A program made the translations under genes and the position numbers. The notes beneath the pieces were generated by a model. It saw only the letters and a list, made by a program, of their open reading frames with translations, had not been told where the DNA came from and did no database searches. Positions 25,806-33,624 of a DNA stretch of 64,000 nt are shown in pieces; the stretch's first letter is position 1; every line of letters starts with the position of its first letter. Source of the DNA: an uncultured Roseiflexaceae bacterium (GTDB lineage: Bacteria; Chloroflexota; Chloroflexia; Chloroflexales; Roseiflexaceae); the NCBI GenBank assembly GCA_937988885.1, contig CALKHR010000018.1, positions 10,296 to 74,295 of the forward strand. The letters are read 5' to 3'.

Positions 25806-25826
25806 AGTTCACACCTATGTGATCGC

Positions 25827-25840
25827 TACCGTTAGCGGTA
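25827..25840. promoter_or_regulatory. LacI-type operator, proximal copy
   Basis: TACCG-TTAG-CGGTA, a perfect 5+5 inverted repeat with a central TTAG, about 30 nt downstream of the predicted transcription start of the LacI gene. It shares the CCGtnAGCGG core with the second site. Confidence 0.6.
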
Positions 25841-25848
25841 TCGTGAGC

Positions 25849-25866
25849 GTTCCCGTGAGCGGTAAC
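25849..25866. promoter_or_regulatory. LacI-type operator, start-site copy
   Basis: GTTCCCG-TGAG-CGGTAAC, a 7+7 inverted repeat with one mismatch, covering the predicted +1 near 25863. The centres of the two sites are 24 bp apart. Confidence 0.6.
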
Positions 25867-25869
25867 ATG

Positions 25870-25897
25870 ATTATAACAGTGCTCGATGGTTTGTCAA
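25870..25897 (-). promoter_or_regulatory. Near-consensus sigma70 promoter of the LacI gene
   Basis: Minus strand TTGACA (25892-25897) and TATAAT (25870-25875), both perfect hexamers, with a 16 bp spacer. Such a strong promoter is consistent with tight repression by the two downstream operators. Confidence 0.8.
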
Positions 25898-26019
25898 GCA
25901 GCATATGTTCGCAATCGGGAGAGAAGATATCGTTTGGCGCTTTGTGCGTGGTACAATGGCTCTACTACCGATCGTTTCCTTTTCTTTTCGCGCTTTTTGA
26001 AGTAAAGAAAGGCTCCAAC

Positions 26020-26724
26020 ATGCCCGTTCGACAGATTGTGCCAGGTCTGTTTGAATGCTCGCTTGGCGTTGTGAACGTGTTTCTCTTGGAGGACGACGAT
26101 GGTTTGGTGCTGATCGACACTGGATACCCCAATAGTGCCGATAAAATCCTGGGATTGGTGGCCGAAGTTGGACATCAGCCGCAAGATATTAAGCAGATTG
26201 TGATAACACACGCGCATCCCGACCATATCGGGAGTTTGGCGCCGCTGAAGCGTGCCACGGGCGCGCGTGTGCTGGTGCACGGGCTCGACGCGCCAATAGT
26301 GCGGGCGGGCACTGGCTTCCGCAAAATCTACCCTTCGCCGGGCCTGCTGTCGCAGATCATGTTCCGTCTATTCATCCGCAATCCGCCAGTGCTCGAACCC
26401 GTGGAGGTCGATCACGAACTGGTCGATGGCGAAGAACTGCCGATCGCTGGCGGCATACGGGTGTATCACACTCCTGGGCATAGCGTCGGCCAGGTGGCGA
26501 TGTTATGGCCGCGCCACAACGTGCTGTTTGTGGGCGATGCCTGCGCGAATATGTTCGGTTTGGGCTTGAGTGTCGCGTACGAGGATTTTGAGGAGGGAAT
26601 GAAGAGTTTGGCGCTCATCTCCACGCTCGATTTCTCGATCGCGTGCTTCGGGCATGGCGCTGCGCTCACGCAGGACGCTGCTGCGAAGTTCCGCAAACGA
26701 TGGGCGACATCTGCCGTGGCGTAG
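26020..26724 (+). CDS. MBL-fold metallo-hydrolase
   Basis: A 234-residue metallo-beta-lactamase fold protein. The metal motif HAHPDHIGS supplies His64, His66, Asp68 and His69; His154 (TPGHSVGQ) and Asp173 (FVGDA) complete the binuclear site, and a C-terminal FGHG is also present. It resembles the glyoxalase II/lactonase-like branch; substrate unknown. AAAGG before the ATG at 26020 sets the start, since upstream in-frame codons overlap the divergent LacI promoter. It is a single gene, cytoplasmic, with no functional link to its neighbours visible. Confidence 0.88.
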   Translation: MPVRQIVPGLFECSLGVVNVFLLEDDDGLVLIDTGYPNSADKILGLVAEVGHQPQDIKQIVITHAHPDHIGSLAPLKRATGARVLVHGLDAPIVRAGTGFRKIYPSPGLLSQIMFRLFIRNPPVLEPVEVDHELVDGEELPIAGGIRVYHTPGHSVGQVAMLWPRHNVLFVGDACANMFGLGLSVAYEDFEEGMKSLALISTLDFSIACFGHGAALTQDAAAKFRKRWATSAVA

Positions 26725-26844
26725 TCTGTGCATTCCTTCACTGAGATCTGTGCATAGCTCGCGTTGCTGGTTGAATCTCTGATAGTGTCCAGGTAAGCTC
26801 GTTGCCTGAATCGTTTACGCAGCGCATTGTAAAGAGAAAACGTT

Positions 26845-27486
26845 ATGGCTTACAAGAAGGATGCTCATTGGTGGGGGCTTGCCTGGGCCTATGTGGTGTT
26901 GGGCCTCACATTTCGCGGCCCGAAGCAGCAGTTCTGGAATCGTATGACTGCGGTGGGCCTCACGCTGGGCAGCATCGCGCTGGCCTCCGAGGACGATCTG
27001 CGCAAGTTCAAGGTGACGCCGCGCGACTTCGTGATCGGCATCTCGTCGGCGGGCGTGTTGTACGGCGTGTTCCTGGTGGGCAATAAGCTGGCGCGGGTGA
27101 TCCTGCCCGCTGGCGCTCAGGAGATCGGTTCGATCTACAATCTGAGCACGCTGGGCCAGAAGATCGACCTTGGCGCACGTCTGGCGTTCATCATCGGCCC
27201 CGCCGAGGAGCTCTTTTGGCGCAGTTTGGTGCAGAAGCGCTTGATGGAGCAGTACGGTCCGCTGAAGGGCATGCTGTTGGGCACGGCGGCCTACAGTAGC
27301 GCGCACTTGGTGGCGGGCAATCTGACGCTGATCGGTGCGGCGGCGGTGGCCGGCCTGTTCTGGGGCGGCATGTACGCTATGGGCGTGCCACTGAGCGCTC
27401 TCATCATCAGCCACTCGCTGTGGGATGTGTTCACGTTCCTGGTCGCGCCGATCGCCGAGCCATTGAGCGCGCAGTCGGACGAATAG
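26845..27486 (+). CDS. CPBP-family intramembrane metalloprotease
   Basis: A 213-residue membrane protein of the CPBP (Abi/Rce1-like) family. The glutamate motif EELFWR (Glu121, Glu122, Arg126) is followed by SSAHLVAGN (His154) and ISHSLWD (His190, Asp194), the four catalytic motifs of the family. About six membrane segments are predicted. Bacterial members process prenylated or bacteriocin-related peptides, or have unknown substrates; nothing nearby identifies one. It is monocistronic, with its own terminator at 27518-27565. Confidence 0.82.
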   Translation: MAYKKDAHWWGLAWAYVVLGLTFRGPKQQFWNRMTAVGLTLGSIALASEDDLRKFKVTPRDFVIGISSAGVLYGVFLVGNKLARVILPAGAQEIGSIYNLSTLGQKIDLGARLAFIIGPAEELFWRSLVQKRLMEQYGPLKGMLLGTAAYSSAHLVAGNLTLIGAAAVAGLFWGGMYAMGVPLSALIISHSLWDVFTFLVAPIAEPLSAQSDE

Positions 27487-27517
27487 GACAAAAGCGCAGA
27501 ACGCCCTGATCTATCAG

Positions 27518-27564
27518 ACGCTACCGCGCCCGGTTCCTTTGCGAACGGGTCAAGGTAGCGTTTG
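27518..27564 (+). terminator. Terminator of the CPBP protease gene
   Basis: ACGCTACC (27518-27525) pairs with GGTAGCGT (27554-27561), with a second internal stem (CCCGgTTC/GAACGGG) in the loop, followed by TTT. Confidence 0.7.
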
Positions 27565-27632
27565 GTGTTTCAGTTAGTTATGAGTGTGAGAGAAGAGAGG
27601 CCGCACATCGTTGTGCGGCTTGTTGGAGGTGT

Positions 27633-28628
27633 TTAACCAATGATGCGCTTGGCCATCTCGGCTAAGCGGGTGGCGTAGCCCATCTCGTTGTCGTACCAGG
27701 CGGCAATCGAGAGAAGCGTGCCATCGAGCACCTGCACGAGCGGCAGGTCGACGATCGACGAGTGCGACTCGCCGAGGATGCGGGCCGAAGCGTACTCTTC
27801 CTCAAGCACACCCATGATGCCCTTGAGCGGGCCATTGGCGGCGGTGCGGAAGGCTTCCACAACTTCATCGCGGGTGGTGCTGCGGCTCAGCACGACGTTC
27901 AACTCCACGATGCTGCCCGTGCGCACAGGCACGCGGTACGCCTTGCCGGTGATCTTCAGGTCGGGCCAGATGTACTGCAACGCCTTGGCGGCACCCGACG
28001 ACGATGGAATGATGTTCTCGGTGGCGGCCCAGGAATCGCGGCGATCGGCCATCGGCTGGTCGGTCAGCGACTGGGTGTTGGTGTACGCGTGTACGGTGGA
28101 GAAGAAGCCGTTCTGGATACCGAAGTTGTCGCGGAGCACCTTGACAACCGGGCCGAGCGCATTGGTGGTGCAGCTCGCCATGCTGATGATGTGGTGCTTA
28201 TCGGGGTCGTACGTATCCGTGTTGATGCCAGCGAGGAGCACCGCATCGGCGTCTTCTTTGGTCTTGCTCGGTGCGCTGATTAGCACCTTCTTCGCGCCTC
28301 GATCGAGGTGCGCCTGGGCACCTTCGCGTCGGGTAGCGCGGCCCGTGCAGTCGATCACCAGATCGACGCCGAGCGCCTTCCAATCGGGCAATTCTTTGAG
28401 GGAGTTGATGTAAGCGATTTCGCGCCCGCCGATGGTGATGCTGGTGTCCGTTGCAGTGACCTGCTCGGGCCAGATACCGTAGTTCGTATCATAGGCGAAC
28501 AGGGCTGCAAAGGTGCTCGCATCTCGAATATCCGAGATCGAGACGGGGCTGAACAAGTTTTTAGCGAGAGCCGCCTTAAGGGTCGAGCGACCAATGCGGC
28601 CAAAACCGTGGATTGCGACAGTACCCAT
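27633..28628 (-). CDS. gap: Glyceraldehyde-3-phosphate dehydrogenase (divergent type I paralogue)
   Basis: A 331-residue GAPDH with the Rossmann motif HGFGRIGR, catalytic Cys in MASCTTNALGP, catalytic His in VHAYTNTQ, and the C-terminal AAWYDNEMGYATR. It catalyses phosphorylating oxidation of glyceraldehyde 3-phosphate with NAD(P)+ in glycolysis. AAGGAG before the ATG at 28628 sets the start. Several spots depart from the common type I sequence: HGFG for NGFG, AYDTNYGIW where YDSxHGxF is usual, and RRDSWAATENIIPSSSG in the anion-site region. It may therefore be a distinct subfamily with altered cofactor or direction preference. It stands alone, with no pgk or tpi beside it. Confidence 0.9.
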   Translation of the reverse strand: MGTVAIHGFGRIGRSTLKAALAKNLFSPVSISDIRDASTFAALFAYDTNYGIWPEQVTATDTSITIGGREIAYINSLKELPDWKALGVDLVIDCTGRATRREGAQAHLDRGAKKVLISAPSKTKEDADAVLLAGINTDTYDPDKHHIISMASCTTNALGPVVKVLRDNFGIQNGFFSTVHAYTNTQSLTDQPMADRRDSWAATENIIPSSSGAAKALQYIWPDLKITGKAYRVPVRTGSIVELNVVLSRSTTRDEVVEAFRTAANGPLKGIMGVLEEEYASARILGESHSSIVDLPLVQVLDGTLLSIAAWYDNEMGYATRLAEMAKRIIG

Positions 28629-28914
28629 AGAGGTCTCCTTAGGTTTGTGCTTCTCCATGCGTAGGGCACCGAGATGCCCGAATAATCAATGTAAGCGATG
28701 CCCGACGCTCAGCCCCCATGGTACCACATTGTGCGGACTTTGCCTGCAGTTTCTGGCCGTTCAGATGACTTTATTTTTAGCTTGTGAGGTATAGACATCC
28801 GCGAACGGATAGCTTATGATGTTACTACCCGCAATAGCAAAGATGATCCTGCATTGTGTTGAGGCACTTGCTTGTTCGGTAAGGGAACGAACAGCGTGTT
28901 AGAGGAGAATCTCC

Positions 28915-29994
28915 ATGGGAATGGGCGCGTCTACTACTCCAATCCAGCCAGCAATGCAGCTCTTTATTGACACCGACATGGGCGTCGACGATGCCGTAGC
29001 GGTGGCGTGGTTACTCGCACAACCCACGCTGGATATCGTCGGCATTAGTACGGTTTATGGCAATACTTCGGTTGAAGCAGTCACCTCGAATGTATTGACA
29101 TTATTGGATGCTGCGAATCGAGATATTCCCGTTACTATTGGTGCAGCAAATCCCCTGGTTTGTAAACCGTATTTGGTAGGTCCACTGCTACATGGCCCCG
29201 ATGGTTTTTGGGGCTTTCAGGCGCCGCACGATCTGAGCGACTTGCCACGTGATGCGCCTGCGGCCATCGCGGCTGCGGCCCGTGCGAACCCGAATTTGGT
29301 GATCCTGGCATTGGGGCCGATGACGAATCTCGCGCAGGCTATTCAGGCGTACCCCGATGATTTGGCGAATGTGCGCGTGATCGCGGTTGCTGGCTCGCGC
29401 AACGGCGGCAACACAACGCCCGTGGCCGAGTTCAACGCCTACGCTGATCCCCACGCCCTCGATATCCTGCTTTCGAGCAACATGCGCATCGAGTTGGTGA
29501 TGCGCGACGCATTCGAGCAGTTGACGATCGACGCGCCTGCGTTTATCGAGCGCTTGGGGGCCTCTGGCAACTCGGTTGGCCAGTTGCTCTCGCGAATGCT
29601 GGTGCCGTACGCGCAGATGTCGGCGTTCGGCGGTGGTGGCGTGGCTATTCCCGATGCAGTTGCGGCGATCTACGCATTGCGGCCAGATCTTGGCTCGCCG
29701 CGCTCGGCGCTGGTGCAGGTGATGACCGTTGAGGGGTACGTTCGCGGCCAAACCATTGTGGCCGATACCCTTTCAACACGTATGTCGCTGATTTTGACTG
29801 CCGATGAGATGTCGGAACTGGCACAGCAGTTTGTGAAGCCAGGCTTCGATCTCCAGGCTGCGATCGGGAGCGTGTTGCAGCGCCGCTTAGATAACGCGCA
29901 AGTGTTGTTGGAGGTGAACGCCGCCGAGATGCTGCGCTTGTTGGAGGAGACGTTGATCCAAACGACCGACAAAGTCCGCGAGGTGGGAGGCTAA
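28915..29994 (+). CDS. Inosine-uridine preferring nucleoside hydrolase family protein
   Basis: A 359-residue protein with the calcium-binding motif DTDMGVDDA (residues 19-27; the family usually has DTDPGxDDA) and ALGPMTNLAQA, as well as EFNAYADPHA near residue 165-175, the conserved C-terminal aspartate region. Family members hydrolyse the N-glycosidic bond of ribonucleosides for salvage. The P to M change in the first motif is unusual but outside the ligand residues. GAGGAGA lies 7 nt before the ATG. It is followed by a strong terminator (30030-30064), so it is a single-gene unit. Confidence 0.88.
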   Translation: MGMGASTTPIQPAMQLFIDTDMGVDDAVAVAWLLAQPTLDIVGISTVYGNTSVEAVTSNVLTLLDAANRDIPVTIGAANPLVCKPYLVGPLLHGPDGFWGFQAPHDLSDLPRDAPAAIAAAARANPNLVILALGPMTNLAQAIQAYPDDLANVRVIAVAGSRNGGNTTPVAEFNAYADPHALDILLSSNMRIELVMRDAFEQLTIDAPAFIERLGASGNSVGQLLSRMLVPYAQMSAFGGGGVAIPDAVAAIYALRPDLGSPRSALVQVMTVEGYVRGQTIVADTLSTRMSLILTADEMSELAQQFVKPGFDLQAAIGSVLQRRLDNAQVLLEVNAAEMLRLLEETLIQTTDKVREVGG

Positions 29995-30029
29995 CGTTTG
30001 TCGGGTTTGCTCAACTGAACAGAAGTTGG

Positions 30030-30064
30030 CGTGTTGTTGGTCTCACCAACAGCACGTTTTTTTT
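30030..30064 (+). terminator. Terminator of the nucleoside hydrolase gene
   Basis: CGTGTTGTTGGT (30030-30041) pairs with ACCAACAGCACG (30045-30056), one mismatch, 3 nt loop, followed by eight T residues. Confidence 0.9.
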
Positions 30065-30090
30065 GTACATGCCTCTGGCCATGCTATAAT
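30063..30090 (+). promoter_or_regulatory. Extended -10 promoter of the pseudo-receiver gene
   Basis: TTGTAC (30063-30068), a 16 bp spacer and TGCTATAAT (30082-30090). The -35 region overlaps the T-run of the upstream terminator. The leader to the ATG at 30258 is about 160 nt. Confidence 0.55.
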
Positions 30091-30257
30091 AGCGCGCCGT
30101 ACCTGGCATATCAACGCTCGTCAATGCTCATTGGAGTTATCGATTGTGGAAAAACAGTGGCGATCGGTGATTGCCCTACACGATAGATGATTGGGAGCGA
30201 AGCTACGAGTAGCCCGTTTAGCTCATTTCTACGCTATTTACCGTTAATGGAGTATTC

Positions 30258-31301
30258 ATGGTAAAAGTTCTGATCGTGGATGACGATGTGGCACTGCTGG
30301 CGCGCCTCAGTACCGATCTTCAGGAAGCTGGTTATGACGTTCTGCGGGCCAGTGAAGTACGCAATGCCGATCTCGTGCTCGATGAGATTGGGGTTGACAT
30401 CTTGCTGCTGGAGATCGAGACAAGCCGGGGCGAGGGCTGGGAGTTGCTTGGGCGTATGGCTTCCCGGATACCCGTCATTGTGATCAGTGGCCGTGGTTTG
30501 GAAGAAGATATCATTCAGGCGTTCGATGCTGGTGCCGCTGATTATCTCACCAAGCCATTCCGAACAGGTGAATTACTCGCGCGAATGCGGGCTCGTTTGC
30601 GTGCTGCGACTCCTGTGCCGATGCCACATATCGCCGTTGATGATGCCGAGGCGATCAAGGCTGCCACCCCTGCCACATGGCAGACGGCGCCTGTGCCTCA
30701 AAAGGCCAATCTGCGCCGACAACTGGGCGAAGATGAGGATGCGCCTGTGTTTATGCCATTGGGCGAGGAACAGCGTCTGATGACCGGGATTGAGCGGGAA
30801 AGCGTTGATGATATGAACCCCGCAGATCTGGCACATCTGTCGCTTGGCGCACGCTTGCGCGCTTCACGGCAGCGGCGGCGCATTACGCTCGTCCAAGCCG
30901 AGCTCGAAAGCCGAGTGCGGATGCAGTACATTCAGGCGATGGAGGAGGAGAAGTTCGCGCTGTTGCCGCGTGGGCCGATTACCGAGGAGTTGTTGCGGTC
31001 GTACGCCTCGTACATTGGTGTGGATGTGAATGCGGCGCTTGATGAATATCGCCGCCTGCACTTTAATGCGCCGATTGAGCCGCTGACCGCTCTGGGTGGC
31101 ACGCCATTGCCGCGCACGATCCCGCGTTGGCTTGTGCGGCTCCTCGCGGTGGTGCTCGCGCTGATTGTGGGCATCGGCGGAATCTGGCTGTGGGACCCCG
31201 ATGCGATCACGGCAGCTATTCAGTGGATCAATACAACTGCTGTGTGGCTGTTTGATCAAGTGAATCTGTGGCTGTGGGGCGCTCCCACTCCCACCGAATA
31301 G
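30258..31301 (+). CDS. Pseudo-receiver / RodZ-like HTH / single-TM protein
   Basis: A 347-residue fusion. Residues 1-117 form a receiver domain with the acidic cluster DDD (8-10), Ser77 and Lys99 (LTKPF), but the phosphoacceptor position is Glu52 (VDILLLEIE) instead of Asp. After an acidic linker, residues 195-265 match the RodZ-type helix-turn-helix (LGARLRASRQRRRITLVQAE, FALLPRGPITEELLRSYASY), and a membrane helix lies at about 291-312 (LVRLLAVVLALIVGIGGIWL), with a short outer tail. RodZ links MreB to the envelope; here the receiver might control a similar membrane-anchored DNA- or protein-binding module. Glu often mimics constitutive phosphorylation. Role unknown; the gene appears monocistronic. 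Confidence 0.85.
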   Translation: MVKVLIVDDDVALLARLSTDLQEAGYDVLRASEVRNADLVLDEIGVDILLLEIETSRGEGWELLGRMASRIPVIVISGRGLEEDIIQAFDAGAADYLTKPFRTGELLARMRARLRAATPVPMPHIAVDDAEAIKAATPATWQTAPVPQKANLRRQLGEDEDAPVFMPLGEEQRLMTGIERESVDDMNPADLAHLSLGARLRASRQRRRITLVQAELESRVRMQYIQAMEEEKFALLPRGPITEELLRSYASYIGVDVNAALDEYRRLHFNAPIEPLTALGGTPLPRTIPRWLVRLLAVVLALIVGIGGIWLWDPDAITAAIQWINTTAVWLFDQVNLWLWGAPTPTE

Positions 31302-31424
31302 TTCAACCTGTTGTGTGGCGGCTCCGCATCACCGTTCTGTGGAGCCGCCGACTCCACACGAAGCGCTGATAGTCGTTATTGATCAACCTATGATGAAACT
31401 GTTCCACTGTTGGTTTGAGCCACG

Positions 31425-33584
31425 ATGAAGGATGTGCGTCGATGGCTGCTCCTGATCGTGTTGGCCATGGTGCTGTGTGCTGCATGGCTTGTTGATCGAT
31501 CCGCTAGCCACAGTTCCCAAGCTAGTCTCTGGCAATTATCCCCCCTCGCGTTCGATGGCTTCTATGGCTCTGAGGAATCGACGACACTGCCCGGCTCTCC
31601 GCCTGGCCAGCCACGCAAGTATCACTGGTCGGAGCCGAGCGCTCAGATCAGCCTGTGGCCTCCTTCTCCAGCGACAAGCGTTCTGAAGCTCGAATACCTC
31701 GACCCGTTTGGCCAAACCACCCTGCAGATCAACCAAGAGCAGCCGATCCTGCTGACGGAAGCGCGGCTGTTGCGGCGTGCGCACATCCTTCTGCCCCCCG
31801 CCGATGCGCTCACCGTGCATCTGCAACAGACCTCGCCTCAATCGATTGATGGGCGCACACTCGGCTTGATTGTCGGTGATGTGCACTGGGTTGGCCTCGG
31901 TTGGGGCGCTGGCCTCGGCAGCGCGCGCCAACTGTTGAGCATGCCGCTCACCATCGCGCTGGCGATGCTGCTCGCCTGGCTGGTGTGGCGCTCGCCGCGC
32001 TGGGTGGTAGGTGTGCCGCTGGCTCTGCTGGGCCTGCTAGCGTTGCTGGCCCTGCGCTGGCCTGCGGATGTGCGTGCGGGGCAGACCACGCTTCAGTGCC
32101 TCTTGGTTGGCGCATTGCTCGGCTGGGCCGTCTGGCAGATGCTGCGTCGCTGGAGGCCGACGCGCTGGACGGCGGTGCTGGTGGGTGTGTGGCTGCTCAG
32201 CCTGCTGCTGTTCTTGACGCCCGGCGTCTCGTCGGATGGCGTCGGCTACTATGCCTATGTCCGCTCGGTCTTCATCGACGGCGACCTGAATTTTACCAAC
32301 GAGTTCGACGGCTCCCAATCGCCGTTCACGCATATGCCGCTGGTGGTGCCCACCGCCCGACCCGGCTATGTGATCAACTGGTGGAGCGTCGGCCCCGCGA
32401 TCTACTGGACGCCGTTCTGGCTGCTGGGGCACGCGCTGACCTACTTAGGTGGCGCGCTGGGCCTGGACTGGCAACCCGACGGCTACGCGCCGCCCTACAT
32501 TATCCTGGTGATGGTGGCGAGCGCTCTGGCGGGCCTGATCACGATGCTCGGCTGCCAACGCCTGTTGCAACGCTGGTTTTCGCCTGCGATCGCCGCATTG
32601 GCCGCATTCACGCTCTACATCGGCTCGAATCTGTTCTACTACACCCTGTTCGGCGGCGCATTCGGCCACATCATGTCCTCGACGGCGATCACCTTGATGC
32701 TGCTCGCCTCCTTCGCGCTCGATGACCAACCAACGCTGAAGCGCTGGCTGCTGCTCGGCGTGACCGCGGGCATGGTGCTGCTGACGTACTGGATGACCGC
32801 GTTGATGCTGATCGTGCCGCTGTGCGTGGGTGTGCGCCACCTGTGGCTACAGCGCCACGATCGGGCCGCGCAAATCCGCCTGCTGGGTGGCGGTGTGTTG
32901 GCCGTGCTGGTGGCCATGGTGCTGTTCTTCCCGCAGATGTTGGTGTGGAAGCTGACCATGGACAGTTGGCTCACCGTGCCACAAGGTTCGCCGTTCGCCA
33001 TGCCGCAACGGAGCAACGTGATAGCGGCGCTGTTCGGCTCGCTCTACGGCTTGGCCTGGTGGACGCCTGCGCTGTTCTTGGGTCTGGTCGGCTTGGTCTG
33101 GTTCGCACGGTGGCGGCCCTGGCCTGGAGTGGCGCTGCTGCTCGCCGCATTGGTGTACTTGCTCTACAACGTCAGCCTCCTCGACTGGCACGGCAGCGGT
33201 GGCTTCGGCCTGCGACGCTTGACCAGTGTCGCGCCACTGTTGTCGGCGGGTTTGGCGTTGCTGCTCGACCGTATGTCGCGCTATCGTGCCCTGCTCGTCG
33301 GCGCGCTGGCGCTGTGGTCGGTCGGTATCACCATGCGCTACTTGGTCTATCTGCTGCCGCACGCGCCCTTCGAGTTGCGGAGCCTAGGACTGCGACCGAT
33401 CTTGCTCACGCCCGATCCGTTCTCGCTCGATGCGCTGCTGTTTGTGATCGAGCGCAGTTGGTTTGTGGGCATGTGGCGCTCGTTCAATTTGGGACACGCC
33501 TTGATTCTCACCTCCGTCGTGCTCGTGCTGAGTTTCTGCGCATTTATCGGAAAACGCTATATTCTTGAGAAAGTGACATCATAA
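31425..33584 (+). CDS. Polytopic membrane protein, GT39/GT83-like glycosyltransferase
   Basis: A 719-residue integral membrane protein with an N-terminal signal-anchor (WLLLIVLAMVLCAAWL), an extracytoplasmic beta-rich stretch of about 140 residues, then about ten or more membrane helices. TPGVSSDGVGYYAYVRSVFIDGD places acidic residues in the first external loop after a helix, as in dolichyl/polyprenyl-phosphate mannosyltransferase-like (GT39, GT83) enzymes that use lipid-linked sugar donors outside the membrane. The donor and acceptor are unknown. The start ATG lacks a clear ribosome site. The gene is followed within 40 bp by the double-RCK protein on the same strand. Confidence 0.7.
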   Translation: MKDVRRWLLLIVLAMVLCAAWLVDRSASHSSQASLWQLSPLAFDGFYGSEESTTLPGSPPGQPRKYHWSEPSAQISLWPPSPATSVLKLEYLDPFGQTTLQINQEQPILLTEARLLRRAHILLPPADALTVHLQQTSPQSIDGRTLGLIVGDVHWVGLGWGAGLGSARQLLSMPLTIALAMLLAWLVWRSPRWVVGVPLALLGLLALLALRWPADVRAGQTTLQCLLVGALLGWAVWQMLRRWRPTRWTAVLVGVWLLSLLLFLTPGVSSDGVGYYAYVRSVFIDGDLNFTNEFDGSQSPFTHMPLVVPTARPGYVINWWSVGPAIYWTPFWLLGHALTYLGGALGLDWQPDGYAPPYIILVMVASALAGLITMLGCQRLLQRWFSPAIAALAAFTLYIGSNLFYYTLFGGAFGHIMSSTAITLMLLASFALDDQPTLKRWLLLGVTAGMVLLTYWMTALMLIVPLCVGVRHLWLQRHDRAAQIRLLGGGVLAVLVAMVLFFPQMLVWKLTMDSWLTVPQGSPFAMPQRSNVIAALFGSLYGLAWWTPALFLGLVGLVWFARWRPWPGVALLLAALVYLLYNVSLLDWHGSGGFGLRRLTSVAPLLSAGLALLLDRMSRYRALLVGALALWSVGITMRYLVYLLPHAPFELRSLGLRPILLTPDPFSLDALLFVIERSWFVGMWRSFNLGHALILTSVVLVLSFCAFIGKRYILEKVTS

Positions 33585-33624
33585 TCGCGGTATACTAGTA
33601 GAGATAGTTGTTTGCAGGAGCCTT

